A stretch of DNA of 64,000 nucleotides, taken from Branchiostoma floridae (taxonomy: Eukaryota; Chordata; Leptocardii; Amphioxiformes; Branchiostomatidae). A program made the translations under genes and the position numbers. Shown piece after piece: positions 12,301 through 24,300 of this stretch. The DNA is taken from the NCBI RefSeq assembly GCF_000003815.2, contig NC_049989.1:11239273-11303272 (forward strand). The letters are read 5' to 3'. Every line of letters begins with the position of its first letter. Within the stretch, counting starts at the first letter, position 1. The notes below the pieces were generated by a model. That model searched no databases. It was not told the DNA's origin and saw only the letters and a list, made by a program, of their open reading frames with translations.

Positions 12301-15300
12301 CCAATTCTTTAACGATCGTCGCGGCAAGTCTTTCGTGACTTTGCGGGCGGAAACGGCCCAAACGACCGAGTACCTGCGAGCGTGTGGGTATACGGTCATC
12401 GAGATGAGGGAGTGCCAATGGAGAAACTTGGTAAGAGCCGACGTCCGACTGGCGTCTTTCTTGGAAGGCCGCAAGACACCCACCGAACATCTTCCCGACA
12501 TGACCGGTGAACGCGTCCTCCAAGCTGTTCGCTCGAAGGAGTTGTTTGGAGCGGTGGAATGCGACATCGAGGTCCCCGCGGATCTCAAGTCGCGCTTCGC
12601 CGAAATGCCTCCGATATTTAAGAACGTCGAGATCTCCATCGACGACATTGGCGAGCACATGAAGGAGTACGCCAGGACGCATCGCATTATGTCCAAACCA
12701 AGGCGATCGCTCATCGGTAGTATGTTCGGTCAAAAGATCCTCTTGGCTTCGCCCTTACTCAACTGGTATCTCGACCACGGCTTGAAGGTCACTCGCATCT
12801 ACCAGGTGATGGAGTACAGACCCAAACCCAGTTTTAAAGCTTTCGGAGATGCCGTTAGCGATGCGAGACGTAAGGGTGACGAGGACAAAACCAAGAAGAT
12901 CATCGCCGACACCATGAAGCTGATCGGTAATTCTGGATATGGCAAGACGGTCACCAACAAAGAAAAACAAACAGACGTCGAGTATTGCCAAGACGTCGTG
13001 ACCGCCACTCGAAAGATCAACACTTCGCGGTTTCGGCATCTGATCGTGGTCAACGACAAAAATTTCTTTGAAATTGAGTCGGCAAAGCGCACCATCAAGT
13101 TTAACCTTCCCATGCAAATTGGCTTCTTCGTATACCAATATGCCAAATTACGTATGCTCGCCTTTTACTACGACTTCATGTTAAAGTTCGTGGACGTGTC
13201 CGATTTCCAGTACTGTGAAATGGACACGGACTCTGCTTACATTGCCATCTCGGCGGACAAGCTGGAGGATGTGATCAAACCGGACATGCGGGAGTCGTAC
13301 TACCGCGAGAAATCTGACTGGTTTCCCCGGACAGACACCAAACAGAACGCGGCTTACGACAAGCGCACTCCCGGGCTGTTCAAAGAAGAATGGTCCGGGA
13401 GCGGTATTGTCGGTCTGTGCAGTAAAACGTATTACTGTTTCGGCGGAGATGAAGCGAATGACGACAAGTTCAGTTGCAAAGGGGTGAGCAAACGGTGTAA
13501 CGTCATCAACCACCTCAAGTACCTGAACGTCTTGCAGACCAAGAAAAGCGGCCAGGGCATCAACAAAGGGTTTCGCGTGCACGACAACGAAATACACACG
13601 TACACGCAAACTCGAGATGCCTTTTCGTACTTTTATCCTAAACGAAAGGTAAAGAATGACCGGGTCACCACTCTCCCTCTCGATATTTAGAGCGGCTAGT
13701 GTGTCATATATTGCGCATAGATGTATATTGCAAAGCAATCGTGTGATGATGACATGCTGCTGCCATGACTCGCCTCTGTTGGAAATAGATAAATAGTGCT
13801 GCTGGGCAGAGTTGACGTCATTTGCGGGTATGGATGCGAGAATACACCATCCATGTCGGATGGTTCTAGCGGGCTGTTCTGGGTCTGGGAAATCTTATTT
13901 TGCTCAAAAACTACTGACGACGGGAGCCAGTTGGATTGATCCCGGTCCCTTTCAACACGTGGTGTGGTGTTATTCGGAGTTTCAGGACAAGCTGCACCGC
14001 GAGCTGACTTCGAAACTTGGTTCAAAAGTTCAGTTCGTAGAAGGCCTTCCCAACAATTGGAATGACGTCATTAAGCCGTCATGCCGCAACGCGCTCGTGA
14101 TTGATGATCTCATGATTGAGTCGGCCAAGGACACGGATCAACGGGTTACGAAATTGTTTACCCGAGCCAGCCGTCATCGTGACTTGTCGGTGATTTTTCT
14201 CGTTCAGAATTTGTTCTTTCAAGGCCTGAGAACCATTTCTCTAAACTCCAGTTACATCGTCCTGTTCAAATCGCCAAGGGATCAAAGCATGATCACCACG
14301 TTAGCTCGGCAAATGTACCCGGGGCACGGTAAGTTTCTTCGAGAGTGTTACGAAGACGCCGTGAATAAGACGACGTACGGACATCTCTTCCTTGACCTCC
14401 ATCCCGAAACGCCTGAGGACCTGCGCGTGAGAACAAACATGCTGACGCCACAACCCCAAGTGTACCTGAGAAAGTGATAAAACGTTCCGTTCGTCCACGT
14501 CGCGGTCTCATTTTGCCGAAGATGTCGAAGAGGTTACATCGTCACGCCGATTGTCTCCGGGTGTTGAGCAAGGCTAACCCGAAATTGCGAAAAGCCATCC
14601 TGTCGTCCGCCCCTAACGATCTCTTGAAATCGATTTGTGACTGCACGCACAACGTCTTGAAGGGCAACGTTCGTCTCACACCGGCCCAGAAGAGAGGTCT
14701 GGCTCGGCACAAAGCCACTCTGCGTCAGCTTGGCGATAAGAAGGTTCCCCTGACCAAGAAAAGGCAGACGTTGATCCAGAAGGGTGGGTTCCTGTCTCTT
14801 CTACTCAGTCCTATTATTTCTGCAATTAGCTCCTTATTTGGAGGTGGACGGAAGTAACGTCCCTCTGTCGTCATGGAACATAGCAGGAAGATGGCACTCG
14901 TGCCGCAAGAATTGCTCTCAACGATTCAGGCTAAGCAACAAGAACAGACGTCTCCCCTGGTCAAGACCGCCGTTACCTTGGACGAGGAAATGAAGTCGGT
15001 GATGGAACGGCCCGATCTTCCGGACGACGAGAAAGCTACCTTGTACCAACAACTCTTGCAGCGTTATCTGACGTACAGAGATAAGCGTCGCACAGAGCCA
15101 GTCACGGTGAGGGTGTTGTCCTCGCCTACTGCCGTCACCAACACCGCTACCACGGACGGCAACACGGATGGAAAGTCTCCCAGCACCCTCGCATCCAGCG
15201 GTAAAGAAGACCAGAGCATACTGGAGGCCTTTCCCAAGACCATGAAAGCTCGCGCACGACAGATGCTCAACGTCATCAAACACAAAGGCGGAGACATCAT

Positions 15301-18300
15301 CGGTTACAACGATCAGGGACAGTTGCTCTACAACAAACAAGTGGTCCCAGGTTCAAATGTGTCCGACTTGATTAGAGACGCGATGCAAAAGAGGCAAGGG
15401 TTCAATCCCACCGGCTGGCAATCTTTTGCCAGGGGACTGGCACGCATCAATGCGCCGGAAGCCGCTATCAGGCACCCGACCCGGCTATCCGTGATCCAAC
15501 GTCACAAGAGCCGCACCGCCCGTGGTGAAGATCTTTCTGACGGAGAGAGCGAAGACGTCATCCCAACACCCCAACCCAAGCGACGTCGTGTTGTCGCTCA
15601 AAGGCTCCCAGGGAAGAAGCGGAAAGTTGGCAGTGCAGGCACTACTCCGTCTACCAAACGGAGCTTCTCTGAAATGTCGTGGACTTAACAGCATTAACAA
15701 ATAAAGTTTCCCGTGATTCAGACACGGGTCTAGATATAGAATGCGTTTCCATTTATTTGTTTCTGCGAGTGTATGTGTATGATTGTGTGTATGATTGTGT
15801 GTGCGATTTTTTTGTGAGCGTTCACAATTAAAGTTTCCCGTGATGCGGACACGGGCCTAGATATAGAATGGTTTTCCGTTTATTTGTTTCTGTGAGTGTA
15901 TGTGTATGATTGTGTGTGCGATTGTGTGTGCGATTTTGTGTGAGCGTTCACAATTAAAGTTTCCCGTGATGCGGACACGGGCTTAGATATAGACAGCGTT
16001 TCCATTTATTTGTTTCTGCGAGTGTATGTGTATGATTGTGTGTATTATTGTGTGTGTGATTGTGTGTGAGCGTTCACAATTAAAGTTTCCCGTGATGCGG
16101 ACACGGGCCTAGATATAGACTGTGTTTCCATTTATTTGTTTCTGCGAGTGTATGTGTGTGATTGTGTGTGCGATTGTGTGTGCGATTGTGTGTGAGCGTT
16201 CACAATTAAAGTTTCCCGTGATGCGGACACGGGCTTAGATATAGACTGTGTTTCCATTTATTTGTTTCTGCGAGTGTATGTGTATGATTGTGTGTATGAT
16301 TGTGTGTGCGATTGTGTGTGTGAGCGTTCACAATTAAAGTTTCCCGTGATGCGGACACGGGCCTAGATGTAGACTGTGTTTACATTTATTTGTTTCTGCG
16401 AGTGTATGTGTATGATTGTGTGTGCGATTGTGTGTGCGGAAAAAGAGAACACGCTATGACCGATATACGTTTTCATGATATTTATTCATAACAACCTTCT
16501 ACAGTCAATACTACACTCTAAAAGCTATATCATATGGTATACGGTTAACCATGCATACGTTAGTCGTTTAACGCTCGATCAAAGTCTTCAAGGGTTCTCG
16601 CTATCTGTCGCATGACCAGCTCAATGTCGACCACGGGAGCATCTATATCAAAATGCCGCTCTATAAACTCTGCTACGGATACATCGTTCAGTTCTAAGTC
16701 GCTACTAAACATATCGACTATGTTAGTCATCGGAATATTTCTGCATCTGTGCAACAGGTAGAACAGGCAGTGCTGCCCACAAGTGGTAGACAGTCTAGCT
16801 TGTATCTGGCGCTGGTTACGAATCCACGGAAGGCGCGTATTTCGCCGCAAAAATCTTAATATAGGGCGGGGATACAGACTAGGGGCACGGCCATAAGAAT
16901 CAAAGAATTCGCCCCGTCCTTCCTCGTCAAAATAGATGGCCAGCCAATGCTGCCCGGGCTTATTGCTTGGGTCAGTATTAACGACGTAAGCGCTCGGATA
17001 GACCCGTACATGCCTCGGAAGCCGATCTGAAGCAAAGACTCCGCGGAGGTGAGGTGCCGTGTTCTTGTCGCTCCGTAAGACGGCGTACATCTGTCTCGTG
17101 TCCATCTCTAGTTGCTGTAGTCAAAGCTGATGTTTCTCTGCCTGTCAATCTCCAGGAGATTGTCGAATTCAGCGAGGACCACCGCCACCACTGTTTGATC
17201 TAAAGCCTGTGCAAAATGCAGCTCCAGGCGAAGGTTTCCCTGTCTGATTATGTTAAAATGGTCCCCACCGAGGCCGCAGAGGTCAGGACTTAGGTCGTAA
17301 CACCACACCGTGAAGCCCTTGTCGTAGTCGCTTCTCGCGATCTGGTTCCCGCTGTCTTGCCCTTGCTTGCCTGTCGTTCCAAACAAGTTCATGTAGGATC
17401 TGACGAACTGTCCCTCGGCAAAGTTGGGTGTCAGCGCTTTGTGAGGCACCTCCTGCCCATTGACGCAGAGACTGATGTAGTTCAAGTTAAAGTGTTGAAA
17501 GTTAAAGGGGTTGGTACCGAACGACCCCTGGAAGGCTGCGTTGTCCACCAGAGCGATCGCCACGCGTTTGGGGACCTGTCCCAGGAACAGATTGTCGCTC
17601 GACACTGAATGGTTACCACGGGGAATTGTAAAAGGTTTTAACTGAACTCTCTTAAGGGCATACTTGGCCGTCTGCTTGTTGAGTTGACTTTCGATGGACA
17701 GCTGATAGGTGGGTAACAGGTTGACTTTTCTCAGAAAGACGGCAGCCTCCGTGATGACAATTTTGAACTGATCCCCAGGCGACATCAGACAGAATTGATG
17801 TTTCGATCGGTGCAGCTTGATTTTAACGTCGACTTTGCTGAGCAAAAAGCGATCTTGATGAAACAGATCGACGTGTAGGGGTCCTATGAGGTCCACTTCG
17901 CGACTGTTGCGGGTCATGTTGGCACGCTTCACCAATCCTTCGTTTGCCACTGCGCCCTGATCTGTTGGGTAGGGGTCGACCAAGTGAAGTCGTCCCGGCG
18001 TGTCTTGATAGAAAAGTTCGGATGTCAGCTGCGATTGCTTTGCTTCAGACCCATAGTTTAGCAGCGTCTCCAGGTAAGCACGATATGGATAGCAATTAGT
18101 GGAATCCGTTATGTCCTTGCCAGCGACCGTAACTGTGACTTGTGAGAAGAGCGATTGAAGAAACAGGTTTACCGGGCCTACCTTGGCGTTGTCCGGCAGG
18201 TCGTTGCCGTTAGGGAGAACGATCTTGGCTTTCACGTACAATTTAGTCTGGGAAAGGTCCGTAAATTCCTCCCCCGCTCCAGGAATGTCAAATTCTATCG

Positions 18301-21300
18301 GGGAAGACTCGGCGAGACTGGCCACCGGATGATACTCTACCCATCTACCGTCCGTTATGGTCGTCTGAGTTGGCGGTACTTCAAACAGATCCAATTCTGA
18401 TTTGGTGCAGGAACACGACAGGGGATGAATGTGGGCCATGACGTTTAGATCGTGACTAGTTGAAGATATCGGGAGAGGTACGTCCGCGCTGTGCACCGAC
18501 TCTCTTGCGACTGACTGCACGCGGTTTCGTTCCACGTTTTAATGGCTTCTTTCCTCTGCCCGCCCCTCGTCCTTTGTTTTGCCCCACCGGTGCAGGCGGT
18601 GCACGCACCCTGGCTCTTTTCTGCCCAGACATCAGACGTTGTCCAAACTCGCCGGCTCTCCGTTTGGCAGCGCGTTTGACCCCTTGACCATTTAAGACAT
18701 CATGAGCTAAATCCATACCGCTCCTTAGAGCCTGTCTTCCCACATTTTGGGCCCCTCGTTTCAGTAGAGGTACGGCGGATCTGAGCAAACCGCGAAAAAT
18801 CCCTCCCAACCCGTAACCACGCTGCATAGACCGTCCGTAATACACCGGCAACTGTCCTCCTCGCTGTCCCGTCATATCTAGGAAAAGTAGGAAGACCGCC
18901 TCTGTCTGAAGTGAAGTGTTACGATCACTCGCCCTTGCACAAATGGCACGGGTTCGCCGAGGTCGTTCCTTATATCGATTTCAATCGTCTCGAACCGTTT
19001 CCTGGCCAGGGGTATGTAGTGAGGCGTGAGGATAGGGTGATCGACGATGTCCCCGTCTTGTCCCTCGATTTTGACGATTCTCAGCAGAGGAACCTTCTGT
19101 CCGCCCACCGGACGATGCTGCACGACATCCCCGTACACGTACAGGGAGTGAAAGCCCAGGTTAGGGTCGGCTGGACGTGGTGCCTGTACCCAGCTTCCGT
19201 ATATGGCGCCTTTTACTCCCCATCCCAGTTTTTCGGCCAATGGGCCCGTCAGATAAGTCTTCATTGTCGTCGAATTTTGCGCCATGGGAGGCAGGACCAT
19301 GGTCACTCTTTTCGTGATGCTGTCATAAGCAAACATGTCGTGTTGCTTGAAGAGACTAGGGTAACGTATGGAAGCGGCTTCGTTCAGGCTTTTCAAGAGA
19401 TGCAAAACGTCCTTGTAGTGCCCCGCGGAGATTTTGACGATCTCGTATTCCCGACCACTCCCTTCATCTTTTTCGTCCACCATGTAATACACCAAGGTGT
19501 TTTCGCCTTCCCGAACGTTCAGCCAGCTGTGAGGATATTGTATCTCGACGAGACCCACCTCCCACTCTCCCGACAGTTCTACGGGCTGAGCCAGTTTGGT
19601 CCGATAATTCGTGACCGTGTTTTCTTGAAAGACGTCCATACTCCCGTCGCTGGGGAGAGTGACGTAAAACGAATTGGCCATGGCGAGGTACGTCTGAGCA
19701 ATGCCCGATGTGCGGGCGTGCATCGGTATTTATTATATGGGAACCATGTCCTCTTCTCTCACCCAGCTATTAAACTTGGCCGGATATCCTTTCCATTTCA
19801 CAAAGAACTCCTTCTTTTTGCCTCGCCTTCTCGTGTCCAGGATGTCCTCTACTTGATAGACGTCGTCGTCTTTTTTCGTAACTTTCTGCAACTCCTTCTC
19901 GTAAAACGTCCCTCTCAAAACTTCTCCGTCGTAATCTTTCACGCGATAAACGGGAGGACGGCGGGCAATTTGTTCGGAGACGACGAATATCTCTGTGGTC
20001 CAATTGGGCGTATAGCCCTTTTCCAGGCGCAGTTTAGATTTGCTGATTCGAACCGAATCTCCGACTCGAAATTTAAACGACGGCGGTTGTTTTCTCCCTT
20101 TCCGGCGTTTCGAGATGTCACCTTCTCCGTACAGGGTATGCCACACGAGCCCCTCGTTCTTGTCGTTCACTTCGATGGGAGCCATTTTGATGCTGCGGTG
20201 GTAGGAGCGGTTGTAGGACCACACCAGATCGCTCAGGACGTCGATGTATCGGTGCGTGTTCCTTTGCGTGAAATATTTCCACATTCTCGTCTTCAGCGTA
20301 CGATTGAACCTTTCGACCACACTGGCTTTGGTTTCCACACTAAACGTCGTAAAGAATTTGATCCCTTCCTTCTTCAATAGAGACTGGACGTGTCGATTGA
20401 GAAACTCCGTGCCTTGATCCGTTTGCAGGCACCTGGGCTTTTGGTCGTCCTCGGCTAGGATGGTTTGGAAGGCTTTCGCCAAGGTGGGGCCCGCCTTGTC
20501 TTTGATGGGAACGACCCACGCGTATTTAGAAAATACGTCTATGCAGGTCAGGAGATAGCGATACCCGTCATTATGCCGAGATAGGGATGACATATCGGCG
20601 AGATCAGCCTGCCACTGGTCGTGTATTCCTCCGGTTATCACGCGATTCCTTTGAAAACGTCGTCTGATGGGTTTGTGTAAGGTGTGGGTGTCTTGGGAAC
20701 GCAACCAGGCTTCTACTTGTTTTCGGGTGACTCCGTACTTGTCTCGCACGGCTCGATGGAGCCGTCCCACTCCACCGTACCCTGCAGGATGTCTGGGGTC
20801 GTAGTAAACCCTGTGGAGGACGTCGTGCCATTCCTCGGCAGCATTGGTGGGGTAGGGCTTGCTTCCCCCTCTCGCCTTCCTTCTCCTCCTCCTTCCGGGA
20901 TTCTTGGAAACCATCCCAAACCACGAAAGAACATAAATATTCGGCCTCCCATACACATGCACGCGCAATGAACGCGGTCCACTATCTCACAAAAGAGCTC
21001 GCCCAAGAACGCGATGTCGGGAAGACAACCCATGCGTGTTGTTTGTGCCTCTCCAACTCTGAGACTGACTGTTTAGTAAGAACGCTAGCCCTTTTATGCA
21101 GATGCACCTCTTTAATGCACATGCGCCTCTCTCTCACACACACACGCTTATTGAACGAACCTACTATAGCAATAAAATGACACACACACACTTCAATGAG
21201 ATCTTTGCCCATGTTTGTACCACAGGAAGTTTATTTTCATGACAAATCACTGGTTCGAGATTTTTTCAGGACTTTGCTGGTCAGCGATTTCTGCTCTAGG

Positions 21301-24300
21301 ACGGTTTTCAGGACGGCATCGATCTTGTCTGCCTGTTCCTCCAGGGCATCCCACTGCTGTGCTGATAGGTTGAGCCCTCTCTTGCTCGGGAGAAGTTTGT
21401 CTTGATCCGCTTTCGGTCTGAAAAACTCTCGTAGACTCACGACCGCTTTCCCTCTGAACAGCTCCACGATGGCATATCGTTGGTTTCCCAGGTCGAATCG
21501 GCTGGGTGGGAACGTGCTCCCGTTGTACTTGTAGGATATGTGCATGGCTGAAAATCCGCAAGCCAGGAGCTCTGAAGACACGCTGCTCATGTTGCGTTTG
21601 AGAGCGTGCCATTGCTCTGGGGCTAGAGCCAGCCCTTGTTTACCGGGCTTCCACACGTCTTTCCCGGGGCAAGGTCGATAGAACCTCCGCACATTTACTA
21701 GTGGCATCCCCTTGAAACAACCGACTGTAACAAAGACGTCTTCGCCAATAGAGAACCTGGCTTCAACTCCGTCGTTGATAACCTCCGATGTCGGGGGTCG
21801 TTTAACGGTCGGTGCTGGGTTGGTCGCGGGCCAAGTGTCTGGTACGTCTCCAGTTGGCGGCGTCCGGGCTCCGTCGTGACGGGGTGATGTCTTCGTCGCT
21901 GCGTCCGCCTGTGGAGGTTTAGAGAGCCCGGCGTACGCGGGCAGTGTCCTCCAATATTGGAGATCTTGCGGATAAATCAGTGAGTCGTCCATGGCTTGTC
22001 GGGTTCTTGGTCGTCAGCAAGGCGGCGGAGATCCGTAGGTGCGCTAGATCGCGGCGGGTCTGCCTTTATGAGGACCTCTTGTCCTGTCCCAACCAATTAG
22101 CGTGCAGCTCATTATCTCATGCAATTATGTAAATCAACCTTGCACCGAGCGTTGGCCAACCAGCGTACCGTGCGTGGGCGTGTTTTAACATGCTACGTCA
22201 CGATGATGCAAACGTGAGCAGTGACAAGCCAACAGAGACACTGTACAAACGACGGGTACTTGTCGTGCCGTCGACGTTCAAGCCATCCGTCCCATCCACG
22301 TTGGCGTAACAACCAGTTTCCCGCATAGTCGCAAATCAACGTTGCTAACTCGACGGCGTCGGTACTACCTTCATACCGTTCGTGCGAGTTGACACATACG
22401 TCCACGGCAAAAGCCATTGCGGTAACGAGTCGACCCCAGTTTAATCGTCGCTCTTGCAGTACTTTTTCGAGCACCGTTTTCAGCCCATCCCTCGCGTTGG
22501 GTACGTTGTCCATGAAGCTGTCAATTATCTTTCCATATTCCTCTTCCGCCGAGATCGCATCCACCCATTGTACTACTTTTACGTACGCCACCGAACTGGG
22601 GTGTCTGTATTCAGGAAACAAGTCTGTGGCTTTGTGATATAGTAACTGACGAAAGACGTCTGTTGTTTGTGCTTTCAGCGCATCCATTAGAGACTGATCT
22701 CAGTAGACTTAACCAGGCCAAATAAGGGCATGTCATTCACGATTGGGGTGGGGGAGGTTCATTTGTGGCGAGGGGGGTGTATCAAAAGGGCACATAATAT
22801 CTGACCTCTAACCTGCGCCTGAATACATTATATCTGACCTCTGACCTGCGCCTGAATACATAATATGTGACTTCTGACCTCTGACCCGCCCTAACTAAAT
22901 AATATCTGACCTCTGACCTGCTCCACTAGGCAGGCGATGACCTTTGACCTGCGCCTGCTTGCGCCTGAATAATGATAGTCAGCGTGCTGACTATATACTA
23001 CTGACGCGAGGTGCATTGTGGGTGATATGTTTAGTTTGACGGCTCATGACACAGAAGCAAACACGTCTGTCGAATAGACTCTGGTTGTAAATTCTTGTTT
23101 TTGAAAGCAGTATTTAGTTTAACGTTACAACTTTATACCAAGAGACGTTTTAAATGATACCAAGGTCGACCTATTAGAAACGCCTTTCCCTAACGCTATT
23201 AAGGTCGGACTTAGTTCGGGTTAGCCAATGTTGGCCTGTTTGATACTCACGTGATTTAGGTCTTTTGCGGGTATCACTTGGTGGGGTTTCGCACTTCAGT
23301 AGTGTAGTCTATATTACAACATGTACAGTTTGGCCCTGATAAAGGCCCACCCCGTAGACTTAATTTGAACAATATATCGCCAGGCCGGCACCACCCGTGT
23401 TATCTGGGCGTACCACGGGGAAGACCCGCCGCACGACACCGAGCTGATGTACCACGGCGAGACGCGGGGAGCCCGCAGCCTCATGCTGCTGTCCGGCCCG
23501 CAGAACGCGGAACTGCCGGAGCAAGTACAGACCATGGAGTTTCTCAACGATGCTGTAAGTAGAGAAATTCTGCTTGCCAATTACTATAGCATAGGAGACC
23601 TTGTAAAAAGGGAAGGTCCATTGCTAACATAGTAGCATGCCACACCTGTCTATATTAACTAGTTACATGAAGATGTACACTGAGCATGGAGCTTCTCAAC
23701 GATGCTGTAAGTAGAGAAATTCTGCTCGTTGACAATAACAGCATAAAGGGCATGCAAAAAGGGAAGGTCCATTGCCAACATAACAGCATGCCACACTTGT
23801 CTGTATTAACTAGTTACATGAACTATCGGGAGATGTACTAAACATGGAGTTTCTCAACAATGCTGTAAGTAGAGAAATTCTGCTCGTTGACAACAACAGC
23901 ATATATAGGGCATGTACAAAGGGAAGGTCCATTGCCAACATAGCAGCATGACACACCTATCTGTATTATCTAGTTACATGAACTGTCGGGAGATGTACAG
24001 ACCATGGAGTTTCTCAACGATGCTGTAAGTAGAGAAATTCTGCTAGTCGACAACAACAGCATATAGGGCTTGTAAAAATGGAAGGTCCATTGCCAACATA
24101 ACAGCATGCCACACTTGTCTGTATTAACTATAGTTACATGAACTATCGGGAGATGTACGGAACATGGAGTTTCTCAACGATGCTGTAAGTAGAGAAATTC
24201 TGCTCGTCGACAACAACAGCATTAGTCTTGTAAAAAAAGAAAATGCCCATTGCCAACATAGCAGCATGCCACACTTGTTACATGAACCATCGGGAGATGT

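Larger units (their letters stand above)
5275..23002. mobile_element. Complete Polinton/Maverick (adintovirus-type) element
   Basis: A 17,728 bp element begins AGTAGTATATAG and ends with its inverse. It is flanked by a perfect 6 bp target duplication GACGCG (5269-5274 and 23003-23008), the hallmark size for Polintons. Between the TIRs are protein-primed PolB, retrovirus-like integrase, A32-type ATPase, adenain-like protease, major and minor capsid proteins and accessory genes, with no frameshift or internal stop seen in any of them. The TIRs differ by only a few substitutions and short indels, so insertion is fairly recent or the element is under selection. It sits in intron 3 of the MOXD1-like gene, between a SINE and exon 4. 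Confidence 0.97.

Noticed and set aside
12200-12733. Antisense frames over polB
   Set aside because: Shadow frames; polB motifs are continuous on the + strand.
15692-16440. Regular spaced repeats as a CRISPR array
   Set aside because: The 126 bp units are repeated along their whole length without unique spacers, and the context is eukaryotic.
19682-19723. Penton start at the upstream ATG (19723)
   Set aside because: It lies about 4 bp from the TATA box and adds residues lacking in typical penton openings.
18911-20380. 489-codon + strand frame antisense to penton and integrase
   Set aside because: It overlaps two recognised genes on the opposite strand, has no similarity and is a codon-usage shadow.
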